A stretch of 64,000 nt of DNA from Pseudonocardia sp. MH-G8 (GCF_002262885.1 NZ_NKYF01000010.1:62001-126000), one strand, 5' to 3'; numbered from the stretch's first letter, positions 1 through 8,314 are shown. Numbers and translations are program-made. The notes: generated by a model from the letters alone, not told the origin.

Positions 1-63
1 CGACTCGCGGGTCTGGGACCCCGACTCGCGGGTCTGGGGGGACCCCACACCCGCGAGTCGGGG
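1..63. repeat. 21-bp-period repeat with 15-bp hairpin upstream of ilvE
   Basis: The core CGACTCGCGG occurs at 1-10 and 22-31, a 21-base step, and inverted at 51-60. Bases 19-33 and 49-63 are perfect reverse complements (15-bp stem, 15-nt loop). The same unit and the same 21-base period recur at 6976-7090, so this is a dispersed family. A strong GC hairpin in this place could terminate transcription of the gene left of the window. It may be cut by the window edge. Confidence 0.75.
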
Positions 64-142
64 TTTGGGTGTGGGTGTGTCGCGCTGTGGGGAGGGGATG
101 CTCGGACGTCCGACCATTGCCCGGCCTAGTACCGTCTCCGGT

Positions 143-1249
143 ATGAGCGTGCCGTTCACCCGCACCCCCCACCCCTCACCGGTTCCGGCCGACCGGCGGG
201 CGGAGATCGTGGCCGATCCGGGGTTCGGCCGGTACTTCACCGACCACATGGTGACGATCCGGTGGGCGTCGGGGAGCGGGTGGCACGACCCGGCCGTGGT
301 GCCCTACGGCCCGCTCACGTTCGACCCGGCCACGATGGTCCTGCACTACGGGCAGGAGATCTTCGAGGGCCTCAAGGCCTACCGGCAGCCCGACGGCTCG
401 ATCGCGAGCTTCCGCCCGGACGCCAACGCGGCGCGCTTCCGAGCGTCGGCGGCGCGGATGGCCATGGCCGAGCTGCCCGACGAGCTGTTCCTCGCCTCGC
501 TCACGGAGCTGGTGGGCGCCGACCGCGAGTGGGTTCCGCCGGCCGGCGGCGAGGAGTCGCTCTACCTGCGCCCGTTCATGATCGCCACGGAGGTCGGGCT
601 CGGGGTGCGTCCGTCGGCCGAGTACCTGTACGCGGTGATCGCCTCGCCCGCGGGCCCGTACTTCTCGAACGGGGTGAAGCCGGTCGACGTGTGGCTGTCC
701 ACCGACTACACCCGCTCCGCCCTCGGTGGCACCGGCACCGCGAAGTGCGGCGGCAACTACGCCGCGTCGCTGCTGCCGCAGGCCCAGGCCGCCGAGCACG
801 GGTGCGCGCAGGTGGCCTACCTCGACGCCGAGGAGCGGCACTGGATCGACGAGATGGGTTCGAACAACCTCTTCTTCGTGTACGGCTCCGGTGACGACGT
901 GGAGGTGGTCACGCCCTCGCTCACCGGCAGCATCCTCGCGGGCGTCACGCGCGACTCGATGCTGGTGCTGGCGAAGGAGCTGGGCTGCCAGGTCACCGAG
1001 CGGCGCGTGTCGGGCCAGGAATGGCTCGAGGGCGCCGCGGACGGGCGGATCACCGAGGTCTTCGGCTGCGGCACCGCCGCCGTCATCACCCCGATCGGCG
1101 GGGTCAAGCACAACGAGGGCGCGGTGCAGATCGGCGGCGGACAGCCCGGCCCGATCACGCTGAAGCTCCGCGAGCTGCTGACGGACATCCAGCGAGGAAC
1201 GGCCCCCGACACGCACTCCTGGATGCACGAGCTGGTCCCCGCGCCGTGA
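143..1249 (+). CDS. ilvE: Branched-chain amino acid aminotransferase
   Basis: This is a PLP enzyme of fold type IV that transaminates leucine, isoleucine and valine with 2-oxoglutarate, the last step of their synthesis in the cytoplasm. The ATG at 143 gives 368 residues, the normal length for the class II actinobacterial form; a longer in-frame extension to base 65 runs into repeat DNA and is not credible. Visible family features are the EIFEGLKAY segment near residues 72-80, the predicted PLP lysine K201 in GTGTAKCGGNY, and EMGSNN near 237-242. It is followed by the convergent cob genes, an order that resembles mycobacterial genomes. A paralogous D-amino-acid transaminase is less likely given these motifs. 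Confidence 0.96.
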   Translation: MSVPFTRTPHPSPVPADRRAEIVADPGFGRYFTDHMVTIRWASGSGWHDPAVVPYGPLTFDPATMVLHYGQEIFEGLKAYRQPDGSIASFRPDANAARFRASAARMAMAELPDELFLASLTELVGADREWVPPAGGEESLYLRPFMIATEVGLGVRPSAEYLYAVIASPAGPYFSNGVKPVDVWLSTDYTRSALGGTGTAKCGGNYAASLLPQAQAAEHGCAQVAYLDAEERHWIDEMGSNNLFFVYGSGDDVEVVTPSLTGSILAGVTRDSMLVLAKELGCQVTERRVSGQEWLEGAADGRITEVFGCGTAAVITPIGGVKHNEGAVQIGGGQPGPITLKLRELLTDIQRGTAPDTHSWMHELVPAP

Positions 1250-1252
1250 ACC

Positions 1253-1332
1253 CCACCTGACCGCACCTTGGAGCCCTACCGCTGTTTTTCGGGCGCAGGA
1301 TCAGCAGTAAGACTCCGAAGTGCGTCAGGTGG
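1253..1332. repeat. Long-arm inverted repeat between ilvE and cobS
   Basis: Bases 1253-1273 and 1313-1332 are near-perfect reverse complements (CCACCTGAC and GTCAGGTGG at the outer ends), separated by about 40 nt. The right arm contains the cobS stop codon. The two genes converge here, so a bidirectional termination or mRNA 3'-end structure is possible. There is no U-tract. Confidence 0.5.
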
Positions 1333-2059
1333 CGAGCGCGACCAGGGCGGCTGCCGTGGCCAGTTCGTTGACTGCGCCCAGCACGTCGCCCGTCATTCCT
1401 GCGAAGCGGCGGCTCGTGTGCCGGGACAGGGCGATCACCAGTGCCGCGGCGAGCAGTACCCCGACGGCCGCGCGCGGGCCGAGTGCGAGGCCGGCGGCGG
1501 CCAGCGCCGTCCACCACCCTGCCGCCACCCACCACGGCTGCGTTCCGGCCACCAGCGCGCCGAGGCCGCCCGGGCGGGCGGCGGGGACACCGCGGCGGGC
1601 CACCCAGGTGAATCCCGCCCGGCCGGTGGCGCAGGCCAGTGCGACCGCCGCCACCGCCGTCATCCCCGTGCCGGCGAGCGTGGCGAGCGCCGCGGCCTGC
1701 GCGCCCAGCACGACCAGGAGCGTGACGACGCCGAACGGTCCCGCGCCGCCGTCGCGCATCACCGCCAGCGCGCGCTCCGGCGGGCCGTAGCAGCCGAGGC
1801 CGTCGGCCGTGTCGGCCAGGCCGTCGACGTGCATGCCGCGCGTGGCCAGCGCCAGGAAGCCGACGGTGAGCAACCCGGCGACCAGCGCCGGCACGCCGAG
1901 CGCGGCCAACCCGAGCAGCACCCCGCCCGCCGCCGCCCCCAGCAGCGCACCGACGGCGGGCGCCCAGCGCAACGCACCTGCCGCGGCCCGTGCATCCGGG
2001 GCGGCCGCCTTCACCGGCAGCACGGTCAGCAGGCTCAGCGCGAACGCGAGCGACCTCAC
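1325..2059 (-). CDS. cobS: Adenosylcobinamide-GDP ribazoletransferase (cobalamin synthase)
   Basis: CobS is a polytopic membrane protein that joins alpha-ribazole (or its phosphate) to adenosylcobinamide-GDP, the closing step of cobalamin assembly. The 244-residue product shows the N-terminal LSLLTVLPV segment, the acidic GMHVDGLADTADGL motif expected to bind metal and substrate, a DGGAGPFG segment, and several Ala/Leu/Val-rich membrane stretches. The GTG start at 2059 overlaps the cobT stop by four bases (GTGA), so the two are probably translationally coupled. Length and motifs fit the family. Together with cobT and cobU upstream it makes a late-pathway (nucleotide loop assembly) set; no corrin-ring genes are in the window. 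Confidence 0.93.
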   Translation of the reverse strand: MRSLAFALSLLTVLPVKAAAPDARAAAGALRWAPAVGALLGAAAGGVLLGLAALGVPALVAGLLTVGFLALATRGMHVDGLADTADGLGCYGPPERALAVMRDGGAGPFGVVTLLVVLGAQAAALATLAGTGMTAVAAVALACATGRAGFTWVARRGVPAARPGGLGALVAGTQPWWVAAGWWTALAAAGLALGPRAAVGVLLAAALVIALSRHTSRRFAGMTGDVLGAVNELATAAALVALAT

Positions 2060-3138
2060 GCCGGGCCGGGCTCCGTGGCCTGGGGGATCGCGGCCTGGGA
2101 GGTCGCGGCAGGGGAGGTGGTGGCGGTCGGGACCGCCGTCGCGGTCTCGGCGAGCAGCCGCGCCGCCATCTGCAGCAACGGGACGGCGGCCACCGCGCCG
2201 GTGCCGTCGCCCAGGCGGATGCCGAGGTCGAGCACGGGGGACAGGTGCAGGTGCTCCTCGACGAGCGCCATCGCGGGGTCCGGCGACTTCTGGGCCCCGA
2301 GCCACCACTCGCGGGCCCCCGCGGCGAGCTCGTCCGCCAGCAGGGCGGCGGCGCCGACGACGAGCCCGTCGAGCAGCACGGGGGTGCGGCGCAGCGCCGC
2401 CTGGAGGCAGAACCCGGTGAGCGCCGCGATGTCGGCGCCGCCGGCCACGCGCAGCAGCGCAAGCGGATCGCGCGCGTGCGGGCGGGCCCGGCGCAGGGCG
2501 TCGCGCACCGCGGCCGCCTTGCGCATCCAGCCGGCGTCGTCGATGCCGCTGCCCCGCCCGATCACGGCCACCGGCTCGGCGCCGGTGAGCGTGGCCACCA
2601 GGGTGGCCGCCGGCGTGGTGGCGCCCACCCCGAGCGACGCGGGCAGCAGCAGGTCCGCGCCGGAGTCGACCTCCTCGTCGGCGAGCGCCCGGCCGACCGC
2701 GACGGCCCGCTCCACCTCGTCGGCGGTCAGCGCGTCCTCGCGGTCGATGCGCCCGGTGCCGCGCCGGACGCGGTGGCGCTCGGTGCCGTCCGGCGGGGTG
2801 TCGAGCGCGAGGTCCACGGCGCGCACCGATACGCCGGCCACCGGTGCGACCACGCCCACCGGGGCCGTGTGGTCGCGCACCGCGGCGACCTGGCGGGCGG
2901 TGGCGCCCGGCGGGTCGGCCGACACCCCGGCAGCGGCGATGCCGTGGTCGCCGGCCACGACGACGACGCGCGCGCGGGCAGGTGGCCGCGGTGGGCAGGC
3001 GCCCTGCGCGGCGGCCAGCCACACGCCGAGCTCGGCCAGGCGACCGAGCGCGCCATCCGGCACGGCCAGCTCGGCGTGCCGGGCGACGGCGGCGCGGTGC
3101 GCGTCGACGTCAGGGGCGATGACGGGAGGCAGTTCCAC
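2056..3138 (-). CDS. cobT: Nicotinate-nucleotide-dimethylbenzimidazole phosphoribosyltransferase
   Basis: CobT activates the lower ligand base of cobalamin by moving phosphoribose from nicotinate mononucleotide to dimethylbenzimidazole. The 360-residue protein has the VVVAGDHGIAAAGVSADP segment typical of the family, the LLPASLGVGATTPAATLVATL stretch split over the nucleotide site, and an IGRGSGIDDAGW loop. It starts at GTG 3138, 23 bases after the cobU stop, and its stop overlaps the cobS start. The last 40 or so residues are rich in Ala, Thr and Pro and look like a low-complexity tail. No cobalamin riboswitch was recognised ahead of this operon. Confidence 0.94.
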   Translation of the reverse strand: MELPPVIAPDVDAHRAAVARHAELAVPDGALGRLAELGVWLAAAQGACPPRPPARARVVVVAGDHGIAAAGVSADPPGATARQVAAVRDHTAPVGVVAPVAGVSVRAVDLALDTPPDGTERHRVRRGTGRIDREDALTADEVERAVAVGRALADEEVDSGADLLLPASLGVGATTPAATLVATLTGAEPVAVIGRGSGIDDAGWMRKAAAVRDALRRARPHARDPLALLRVAGGADIAALTGFCLQAALRRTPVLLDGLVVGAAALLADELAAGAREWWLGAQKSPDPAMALVEEHLHLSPVLDLGIRLGDGTGAVAAVPLLQMAARLLAETATAVPTATTSPAATSQAAIPQATEPGPA

Positions 3139-3161
3139 GGGGTGTTCTTACCGTCCGCGCG

Positions 3162-3686
3162 TCACTTGAGGCGCAGCGGGAGTCCCGCGACGAGGAGCAC
3201 GACCTCGTCGCAGACGCCCGCGAGCGCGGCGTTGAGCGCGCCCAGCTCGTCGCGGAAGAGACGGCCCGCCCGGGTGGCGGGCACGACGCCGAGCCCCACC
3301 TCCGCCGAGACGAGCACGAGGCGGTCGGGTGCGACGCGGACGGCGGCCACGAGCTCGTCCACCGCCGCGTCGATGGCGGCCGGGGTCTCGGTCGCATCCC
3401 AGGCGCCGGCGTCGTCGAGCTCGCCGGTCAGCCAGGTGGCGAGGTCGTCCACGAGCAGCGGCCCGCCCCCCGCGCGCACGACGGCGGCAGCGTCGGTGTC
3501 CTCCAGCGTGGTCCAGGCGGCGGGTCGGCGTGCCCGGTGGGCCGCGATGCGCGCCGACCACTCCGGGTCGTCCGGGAGGTGGCGGGCCGTGGCGAGGTAG
3601 CGCAGCGGCTCGTCGGCGGGCAGGAGGTCCTCGGCGTAGCGCGACTTGCCCGAGCGGGTGCCACCGAGGACGAGCGTGCGCGTCAC
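3162..3686 (-). CDS. cobU: Adenosylcobinamide kinase / guanylyltransferase
   Basis: CobU phosphorylates adenosylcobinamide and then adds GMP, making the adenosylcobinamide-GDP used by CobS. The GTG start at 3686 places the P-loop GGTRSGKSRYAE a few residues from the N-terminus, as expected; a longer in-frame extension upstream overlaps the DUF3043 gene and lacks similarity. The product is 174 residues, normal for the family, and contains a VLVSAEVGLGVVPATRAGRLFRDELG-type region (here described from about residue 120) found in CobU/CobP. It is first of the cobU-cobT-cobS series on this strand and lies seven bases after the DUF3043 stop. Confidence 0.93.
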   Translation of the reverse strand: MTRTLVLGGTRSGKSRYAEDLLPADEPLRYLATARHLPDDPEWSARIAAHRARRPAAWTTLEDTDAAAVVRAGGGPLLVDDLATWLTGELDDAGAWDATETPAAIDAAVDELVAAVRVAPDRLVLVSAEVGLGVVPATRAGRLFRDELGALNAALAGVCDEVVLLVAGLPLRLK

Positions 3687-3693
3687 GTGCGGA

Positions 3694-4329
3694 TCAGGGG
3701 TTCGCGCCCCGCTCGACGCGCGGCTTCGGGATGCGCAGCCGGCGCAGCTGGCTCGCCCGGGTGAAGGCGTACCAGCCGGTGGCGAGGGCGTTGATGTGCT
3801 CCTCGGGGAACTTCGCCCGCGCCTTCCTGGTGACCGACACGCCGAGGAAGATCCCCTCAATGATCATCGTGGTGAGCGCGACCAGGCTGAACAGGCTCAG
3901 GTACTGCTGCGCGGCGGGCACCGGCACCAGCAGCGACAGCACCACCAGGAGCGCCAGCGGCATGAACAGGCCCATGATGTGCGGCCGCGAGTCGATGACG
4001 TCGCGGACGTAGGCCTTCACCGGGCCGCGGTCGCGGGGCATCAGGTACCGCTCGTCGCCCGCCGCCATGCGTTCGCGCCGCTCGGCCGCCTGCGCTCGCC
4101 GCTGGTCCTTGGACGGGCGGTTGGCCCGGGCCAGCTTGGACGCCTCGCGCTGGGTACGCGGCGGGGGCGCGGCGGGACCGCGACGCCTGCCCTCGGCGTC
4201 GCGGCGCTTCGGGGTGGGCCTGCCCTTACCGGCGGGGCGGGTGGACTCGGTGGACTCGGTGCCCAGCGCCGCGGACTCGGACGAGTCGGCGCCGACGGGC
4301 GACGGCGTGGAGCGGCGCAGGAACCTCAC
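3694..4329 (-). CDS. DUF3043 membrane protein
   Basis: The 211-residue product has a long charged N-terminal part rich in Arg, Lys, Pro and Ser (about residues 1-110), with EASKLARANRPSKDQRRAQ-like basic helix, then MPRDRGPVKAYVRDVIDSRP, two hydrophobic segments (about 128-148 and 155-175), and a basic C-terminus. This architecture is that of the DUF3043 family of actinobacterial membrane proteins of unknown function. Start chosen at GTG 4329 because an AAGG-type ribosome site lies about nine bases upstream and extension further left runs into the divergent glycerate kinase. It is directly upstream of cobU on the same strand, so may share its transcript. Confidence 0.82.
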   Translation of the reverse strand: MRFLRRSTPSPVGADSSESAALGTESTESTRPAGKGRPTPKRRDAEGRRRGPAAPPPRTQREASKLARANRPSKDQRRAQAAERRERMAAGDERYLMPRDRGPVKAYVRDVIDSRPHIMGLFMPLALLVVLSLLVPVPAAQQYLSLFSLVALTTMIIEGIFLGVSVTRKARAKFPEEHINALATGWYAFTRASQLRRLRIPKPRVERGANP

Positions 4330-4362
4330 GGATACCACCTTACGGGCGATAGGTTCTCCGGT

Positions 4363-5484
4363 ATGCGCGTGGTCGTTGCTCCTGACTCCTTCGGCGGCAC
4401 CCTCAGCGCCCCGGCAGCCGCCGAGGCGATCGCGACGGGGTGGCGGCGAGCCGCACCCGACGACGAGGTGCGGCTGCTCCCGCTCGCGGACGGCGGCACC
4501 GGGTTCGTCGAGGTGCTGCACGCGGCCCTCGGCGGTGAGTGGCACGAGCGGGAGGTCACGGGCCCGTTCGGGGACCCGGTGCCGGCCCGGTGGCTGCGGA
4601 TAGGCGACACCGCCTACCTCGAGTCGGCGGCGGCGTGCGGCCTGCACCTCGTCCCGCGGGAACGGCGGGTGCCCGAGGTGGCGGTCGGCGTCACCTCGCG
4701 CGGCGTCGGCGAGCTCGTCGCCGACGCGCGCGACGCGGGCGTCGCCGAGGTCGTCATCGGGCTGGGTGGCTCGGCCACCACCGACGGCGGGGCCGGGATG
4801 CTCGCGGCGCTGGGCGCCGTGCCCGTCGACGCCGACGGCGCGCCGCTGTCGGGCGGCGGCGGTGCGCTCGCCCGCTGCGCCCGGCTGGAGGGTGCTGCGG
4901 ATCTCGGGGGCGTCACGCTCGTGGCGGCCGCCGACGTCGACAACCCCCTCCTGGGTACGCACGGCGCGGCCGCGGTCTTCGGGCCGCAGAAGGGCGCCGA
5001 CGAGCCCACCGTCGCGCAGCTGGACGCCGCCCTCGCCCGGTTCGCGGACGTGCTGGCCGCGGCGGTCGGCGTCGACGTGCGCGACGAGCCGGGCGCCGGC
5101 GCCGCGGGCGGGCTCGGAGCGGCATTGCTGGCTTGCAGGGCCCGGCGGGTTTCCGGGGCGGGCCTGGTCCGGGAGCTGGTCGGGCTGGACGCGGAGCTGG
5201 ACAAGGCCCAGTTGGCCGTCACCGGGGAAGGCAGCTTCGACTGGCAGTCGCTGCGCGGGAAGCTCATCACGGCCGTGGCGCGCGGCGCCGCCGACCGCGG
5301 GCTGCCCTGCCTGGTGCTCGCGGGGCAGGTGTCGGTCGGGCGGCGCGAGGCCGCCGCGGTGGGCGTCGACTCCGCCTACGGGGTGGCCGAGCATGCCGGC
5401 GGCGTCGGGGCGTCGATGGCCGACCCGGCAGGCACCCTCGCCGCACTGGCCGAACACGTGGCGCGGCAATGGAGCACACGCTGA
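4363..5484 (+). CDS. glxK: Glycerate kinase
   Basis: A GlxK/GarK-type glycerate kinase that phosphorylates D-glycerate with ATP, probably to 2-phosphoglycerate, feeding it to glycolysis. The 373-residue protein opens with MRVVVAPDSFGGTLSA, the family N-terminus, and has PLADGGTGF near residues 45-53, a VIGLGGSATTDGGAGML segment near residue 130, and TGEGSFDWQSLRGK near residue 287. The ATG at 4363 is close to the divergent DUF3043 start, leaving only 33 bases for two promoters. Length and motifs are complete. Whether the substrate arises from glyoxylate or sugar-acid breakdown cannot be told here. Confidence 0.93.
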   Translation: MRVVVAPDSFGGTLSAPAAAEAIATGWRRAAPDDEVRLLPLADGGTGFVEVLHAALGGEWHEREVTGPFGDPVPARWLRIGDTAYLESAAACGLHLVPRERRVPEVAVGVTSRGVGELVADARDAGVAEVVIGLGGSATTDGGAGMLAALGAVPVDADGAPLSGGGGALARCARLEGAADLGGVTLVAAADVDNPLLGTHGAAAVFGPQKGADEPTVAQLDAALARFADVLAAAVGVDVRDEPGAGAAGGLGAALLACRARRVSGAGLVRELVGLDAELDKAQLAVTGEGSFDWQSLRGKLITAVARGAADRGLPCLVLAGQVSVGRREAAAVGVDSAYGVAEHAGGVGASMADPAGTLAALAEHVARQWSTR

Positions 5485-5543
5485 CGGGAATATCCGGGAG
5501 GTAGGGTGGGAACAGCACCGTGCCGCACGCTGTTGGGAGAGTC

Positions 5544-5906
5544 ATGACTGTCGACAACACCACCGCCGTCGAGACCGAGACGCACGGTGTCGAGATCACC
5601 GACGCCGCTGCCCTCAAGGCCAAGGCGCTGCTCGACCAGGAGGGCCGTGACGACATGCACCTGCGCATCGCCGTCCAGCCCGGTGGCTGCGCCGGCCTGC
5701 GTTACCAGCTGTTCTTCGACGACCGTTCCCTCGACGGTGACCTGTTCCGCGACTACCACGGGCTCAAGGTGGGCGTCGACCGGATGAGCGCCCCGTACCT
5801 GCAGGGCGCGGTCATCGATTTCGTCGACAGCATCGAGAAGCAGGGCTTCACGATCGACAACCCGAACGCGGGCGGTTCCTGCGCCTGCGGCGACTCGTTC
5901 AACTGA
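5544..5906 (+). CDS. Iron-sulfur cluster carrier, IscA/ErpA (HesB) type
   Basis: The 120-residue cytoplasmic protein belongs to the A-type carriers that deliver Fe-S clusters to apo-proteins. The three cluster-binding cysteines are present: C49 in GGCAGLRY and C113/C115 in GSCACGDSFN near the C-terminus. The ATG at 5544 is preceded by GGGAGA; an in-frame GTG 24 bases upstream is less likely. In mycobacteria the equivalent gene sits close to adoK and ctaC, as here. A strong hairpin follows the stop. ErpA is the better guess than IscA because no isc operon surrounds it, but the sequence alone does not settle this. Confidence 0.92.
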   Translation: MTVDNTTAVETETHGVEITDAAALKAKALLDQEGRDDMHLRIAVQPGGCAGLRYQLFFDDRSLDGDLFRDYHGLKVGVDRMSAPYLQGAVIDFVDSIEKQGFTIDNPNAGGSCACGDSFN

Positions 5907-5920
5907 GCTACGGCTCACCC

Positions 5921-5951
5921 GGACCCCGGTCGGAACCTCCGGCCGGGGTCC
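5921..5951 (+). terminator. GC-rich hairpin after the Fe-S carrier gene
   Basis: GGACCCCGG (5921-5929) pairs with CCGGGGTCC (5943-5951), with an additional inner CGG/CCG pairing in the loop. It begins 15 bases after the stop codon and is followed by GTCGTCTTC. There is no long U-run, which is usual for high-GC actinobacteria. Confidence 0.7.
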
Positions 5952-5983
5952 GTCGTCTTCGCGTACCGGTAGGGTGATGCCTC

Positions 5984-6949
5984 GTGCCTATCGCCGTCAC
6001 GGGGTCCATCGCCACCGACCAGCTCATGCACTTCCCGGGCAAGTTCGTCGACCAGCTGGTCATGGACCAGCTCGACCGGCTCTCGCTCAGCTTCCTCGTC
6101 GATGACATGGTCATCCGGCCGGGCGGCGTGGCGGGGAACATCGCCTTCGCGCTCGGCGTGCTCCAGCAGGCGCCGATCCTCGTCGGCGCCGTCGGTGCCG
6201 ACTTCGGCGAGTACCGCGCCCGCCTCGAGGCCCACGGCGTGGACTGCTCGGCCGTGCTCGTGTGTGACGATGTCAACACCGCCCGGTTCGTGTGCACCAC
6301 CGACGACGACATGCGCCAGATCGCGTCGTTCTACACCGGGGCGATGGCGCGGTCCCGGGACATCTCGCTCGCCCCGCTCGTCGAGCGCGGCGTCGACCTG
6401 GTGCTGATCGGCGCCGACGACCCGGACGCGATGCTGCGCCACACCGACGAGGCCCGCGAACTGGGCATCCCGTTCGCGGCCGACCCGTCCCAGCAGCTCG
6501 CGCGCATGGAGGGCCCGGAGATCCGCCGGCTCGTCGAGGGCGCCCGCTACCTGCTCAGCAACGACTACGAGTGGGAACTGCTGCTGCAGAAGACGGGCTG
6601 GACCGAGCAGGACGTCGCCTCCCGCGTCGACATCCGCGTCACCACCCACGGCGAGAACGGCGTGGAGATCCACGGGGCCGAGACGCTGAAGATCGGCGTG
6701 GTTCCGGAGACCGGCAAGGTCGACCCCACGGGCGTCGGCGACGCCTTCCGCGCGGGCTTCCTCGCCGCGGTGTCCGGCGGGCTGTCCCTGGAGCACTCGG
6801 CCCAGCTGGGCTCGCTGATCGCCGTGCAGGTGCTGGAGACCGACGGCCCGCAGGAATGGACGTGGGACCGCGCCACGGCCGTCACCCGCCTGCGCGACGC
6901 CTACGGCCCGGACGCCGCGGCCGCGATCGAGCCGGTCCTGCCGGCCTGA
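5984..6949 (+). CDS. adoK: PfkB-family sugar/adenosine kinase
   Basis: A ribokinase-fold kinase of 321 residues. The substrate-binding RPGGVAGN segment lies at 45-52 and the catalytic anion-hole motif DPTGVGDAFRAGF at 247-259, with D253 as expected base. The sequence and its place between an Fe-S carrier and cytochrome oxidase subunit II match the mycobacterial adenosine kinase AdoK, which phosphorylates adenosine to AMP in purine salvage. The start is GTG 5984. Related bacterial PfkB proteins use ribose or other sugars, so adenosine is an inference from context and similarity. It is followed by the 21-base tandem repeat. Confidence 0.83.
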   Translation: MPIAVTGSIATDQLMHFPGKFVDQLVMDQLDRLSLSFLVDDMVIRPGGVAGNIAFALGVLQQAPILVGAVGADFGEYRARLEAHGVDCSAVLVCDDVNTARFVCTTDDDMRQIASFYTGAMARSRDISLAPLVERGVDLVLIGADDPDAMLRHTDEARELGIPFAADPSQQLARMEGPEIRRLVEGARYLLSNDYEWELLLQKTGWTEQDVASRVDIRVTTHGENGVEIHGAETLKIGVVPETGKVDPTGVGDAFRAGFLAAVSGGLSLEHSAQLGSLIAVQVLETDGPQEWTWDRATAVTRLRDAYGPDAAAAIEPVLPA

Positions 6950-6953
6950 CCCC

Positions 6954-7138
6954 CGACTCACCCACCCCCAGACCCCGACTCGCGGATGTGGTGCCCCGAC
7001 TCGCGGGGTTGGGGCCCCGACTCGCGGGTGTGGCGCTGCGACTCGCGGGGCTGAGGCTGCGACTCGCGGGTGTGAGGCCGCGACTCGCGGGGTGGGATGC
7101 CGCACCCCCGCGAGTCGGGGTGTGGTGTGCGCGAGTCG
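6954..7138. repeat. Tandem 21-bp repeat array with inverted terminal copies
   Basis: CGACTCGCGG recurs at 6976, 6997, 7018, 7039, 7060 and 7081, exactly 21 bases apart; a degenerate copy starts at 6954. Inverted copies follow at 7108-7117 and about 7130-7138. The last direct and first inverted copies (7081-7094 and 7103-7117) form an almost perfect hairpin. The array fills the gap between the convergent adoK and GNAT genes. Because 21 is a multiple of three, the array reads as heptapeptide repeats in several frames, but no start or ribosome site supports coding. Confidence 0.9.
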
Positions 7139-7166
7139 GGGTGTGGGTGTGGTCGTGTCGGGCCGC

Positions 7167-8183
7167 TCAGAGGTCGAGCTCCCACTGGCCGTACCGGTCG
7201 TAGGGGCGGAAGCCCATCGCCTCGTTGATCGAGACCATCCACGGGTTCGAGTCGGCGTTGTAGGTGTCGATCACCGCGAGGGCCGGGCTGTCGTGCCGGA
7301 CCCGCTCCAGGTTGGCCAGCTTGACCAGCATGCCCAGGCGGTGACCGCGGTGCCCCGGTGCCACGATCGTGTCGCCCTGGCTTGCGTGCCAGGCCACCGA
7401 GGCGGTCTGGAAGAGCACGGTGAAGGCAGCGGGATCGCCGTCCGGTCCGCGCGCCGCGGTGACGGTGCACCGCAGGCCCTGGGCCCGCCGGGATGCGTCT
7501 TCCGCGCGGACGCGGGCGGCGTCGTAGCGCTCCGGGTCGTGGTGCAGGTCGTCGTGGGGGGCGTCGGTGGACATCCGCGCCACCAGCGCGGCGACGTCGT
7601 CGAGCCATTCGGGCGGGGTGTCGCCGGTCCACTGCATCAGCTCGTACCCCGCGGACGCCGCGCGGGCCTGCGCCGCGAGCGCGTCGAGGGCCGCCGGGTC
7701 GGACGGGGGCAGGGTCAGGCGCCTGCGCTGGTCGGCGAGCGCCAGCCGCCCGCCCGCCGCGGCGAGGAAGGCCGCTCCGGGGCTGCGTTCCGCGAGCGGC
7801 TCCTGCGCGTCGATCTGCAGGCGCTTCCGTCCGGCGGCCCGTGCTGCCTCGGCGAGGTGGGCGAGCAGCGTGCGCCCGGCGCCGCGCCTGCGGTGCGGGG
7901 GAGCGACGAGGATCTCGCCGTAGGCGTTGTCGAGGTTGTCGAGCACGGGCAGCGTGAGTGTCGCGACGCCGACGGCCTCGGCCCCGGCCCGGGCGAGCCA
8001 GACGGTCTCGTCGTGGCCCGGGGCCCCCGCCACCAGCTGGGCCCGGTGCTGCACCCGGCACGGCGGCGGGTCGGCAGGGGTGTCGTGCGCACGCGCCGCG
8101 GTGACGAGCGCGAACCAGTCGCGCAGCGCGTCGTCGTCGTCGGCGGAGACGGGTGTGAGCACGAGATCGACCACGCCGCTCAT
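7167..8183 (-). CDS. Tandem GNAT-family N-acetyltransferase
   Basis: The 338-residue protein appears to hold two GCN5-related acetyltransferase folds. The N-terminal one shows YGEILVAPPHRRRGAGRTLL near residues 99-119, the acetyl-CoA pyrophosphate loop (R-x-x-G-x-G/A). The C-terminal one has a weaker equivalent near 270-290 (IVAPGHRGHRLGMLVKLANL) and a GFRPYDRYGQWELDL end typical of such proteins. The substrate cannot be told; double-GNAT proteins in actinobacteria include MshD-like and aminoglycoside-modifying enzymes, but no specific match is claimed. Start ATG 8183 was chosen as it removes a non-conserved 19-residue extension. It is divergent from ctaC. Confidence 0.85.
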   Translation of the reverse strand: MSGVVDLVLTPVSADDDDALRDWFALVTAARAHDTPADPPPCRVQHRAQLVAGAPGHDETVWLARAGAEAVGVATLTLPVLDNLDNAYGEILVAPPHRRRGAGRTLLAHLAEAARAAGRKRLQIDAQEPLAERSPGAAFLAAAGGRLALADQRRRLTLPPSDPAALDALAAQARAASAGYELMQWTGDTPPEWLDDVAALVARMSTDAPHDDLHHDPERYDAARVRAEDASRRAQGLRCTVTAARGPDGDPAAFTVLFQTASVAWHASQGDTIVAPGHRGHRLGMLVKLANLERVRHDSPALAVIDTYNADSNPWMVSINEAMGFRPYDRYGQWELDL

Positions 8184-8314
8184 CCCCGCACGACCAGGCC
8201 GGGTACGCCACCTGATTTCCCGCAGACCCTGCCCGGGCAACGGTGCTCTGCTCGGCTAGTCTCTACGCGAGGTCGAAGGCGGATACCCGGCGACGACCGG
8301 CACGGGAGAAGACG

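Noticed and set aside
176..1228. Long minus-strand frame opposite ilvE and similar long frames opposite most genes
   Set aside because: Products are Arg/Ala/Gly/Pro-rich shadows caused by high GC; no family motif, and the opposite strand carries a complete recognised gene.
3687..4362. Cobalamin riboswitch upstream of the cob genes
   Set aside because: The cobU start is seven bases from the DUF3043 stop and the gap before DUF3043 is only 33 bases; no B12-box-like sequence was recognised.
6976..7090. CRISPR array suggested by regular 21-base repeats
   Set aside because: The whole 21-base unit repeats with only small differences, there are no unique spacers, and no cas genes are present.
6958..7203. 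Coding frames with heptapeptide repeats (both strands) across the 21-base array
   Set aside because: They arise because 21 is divisible by three; no start, ribosome site or conserved flank supports translation, and they extend from the wrong frames of neighbouring genes.
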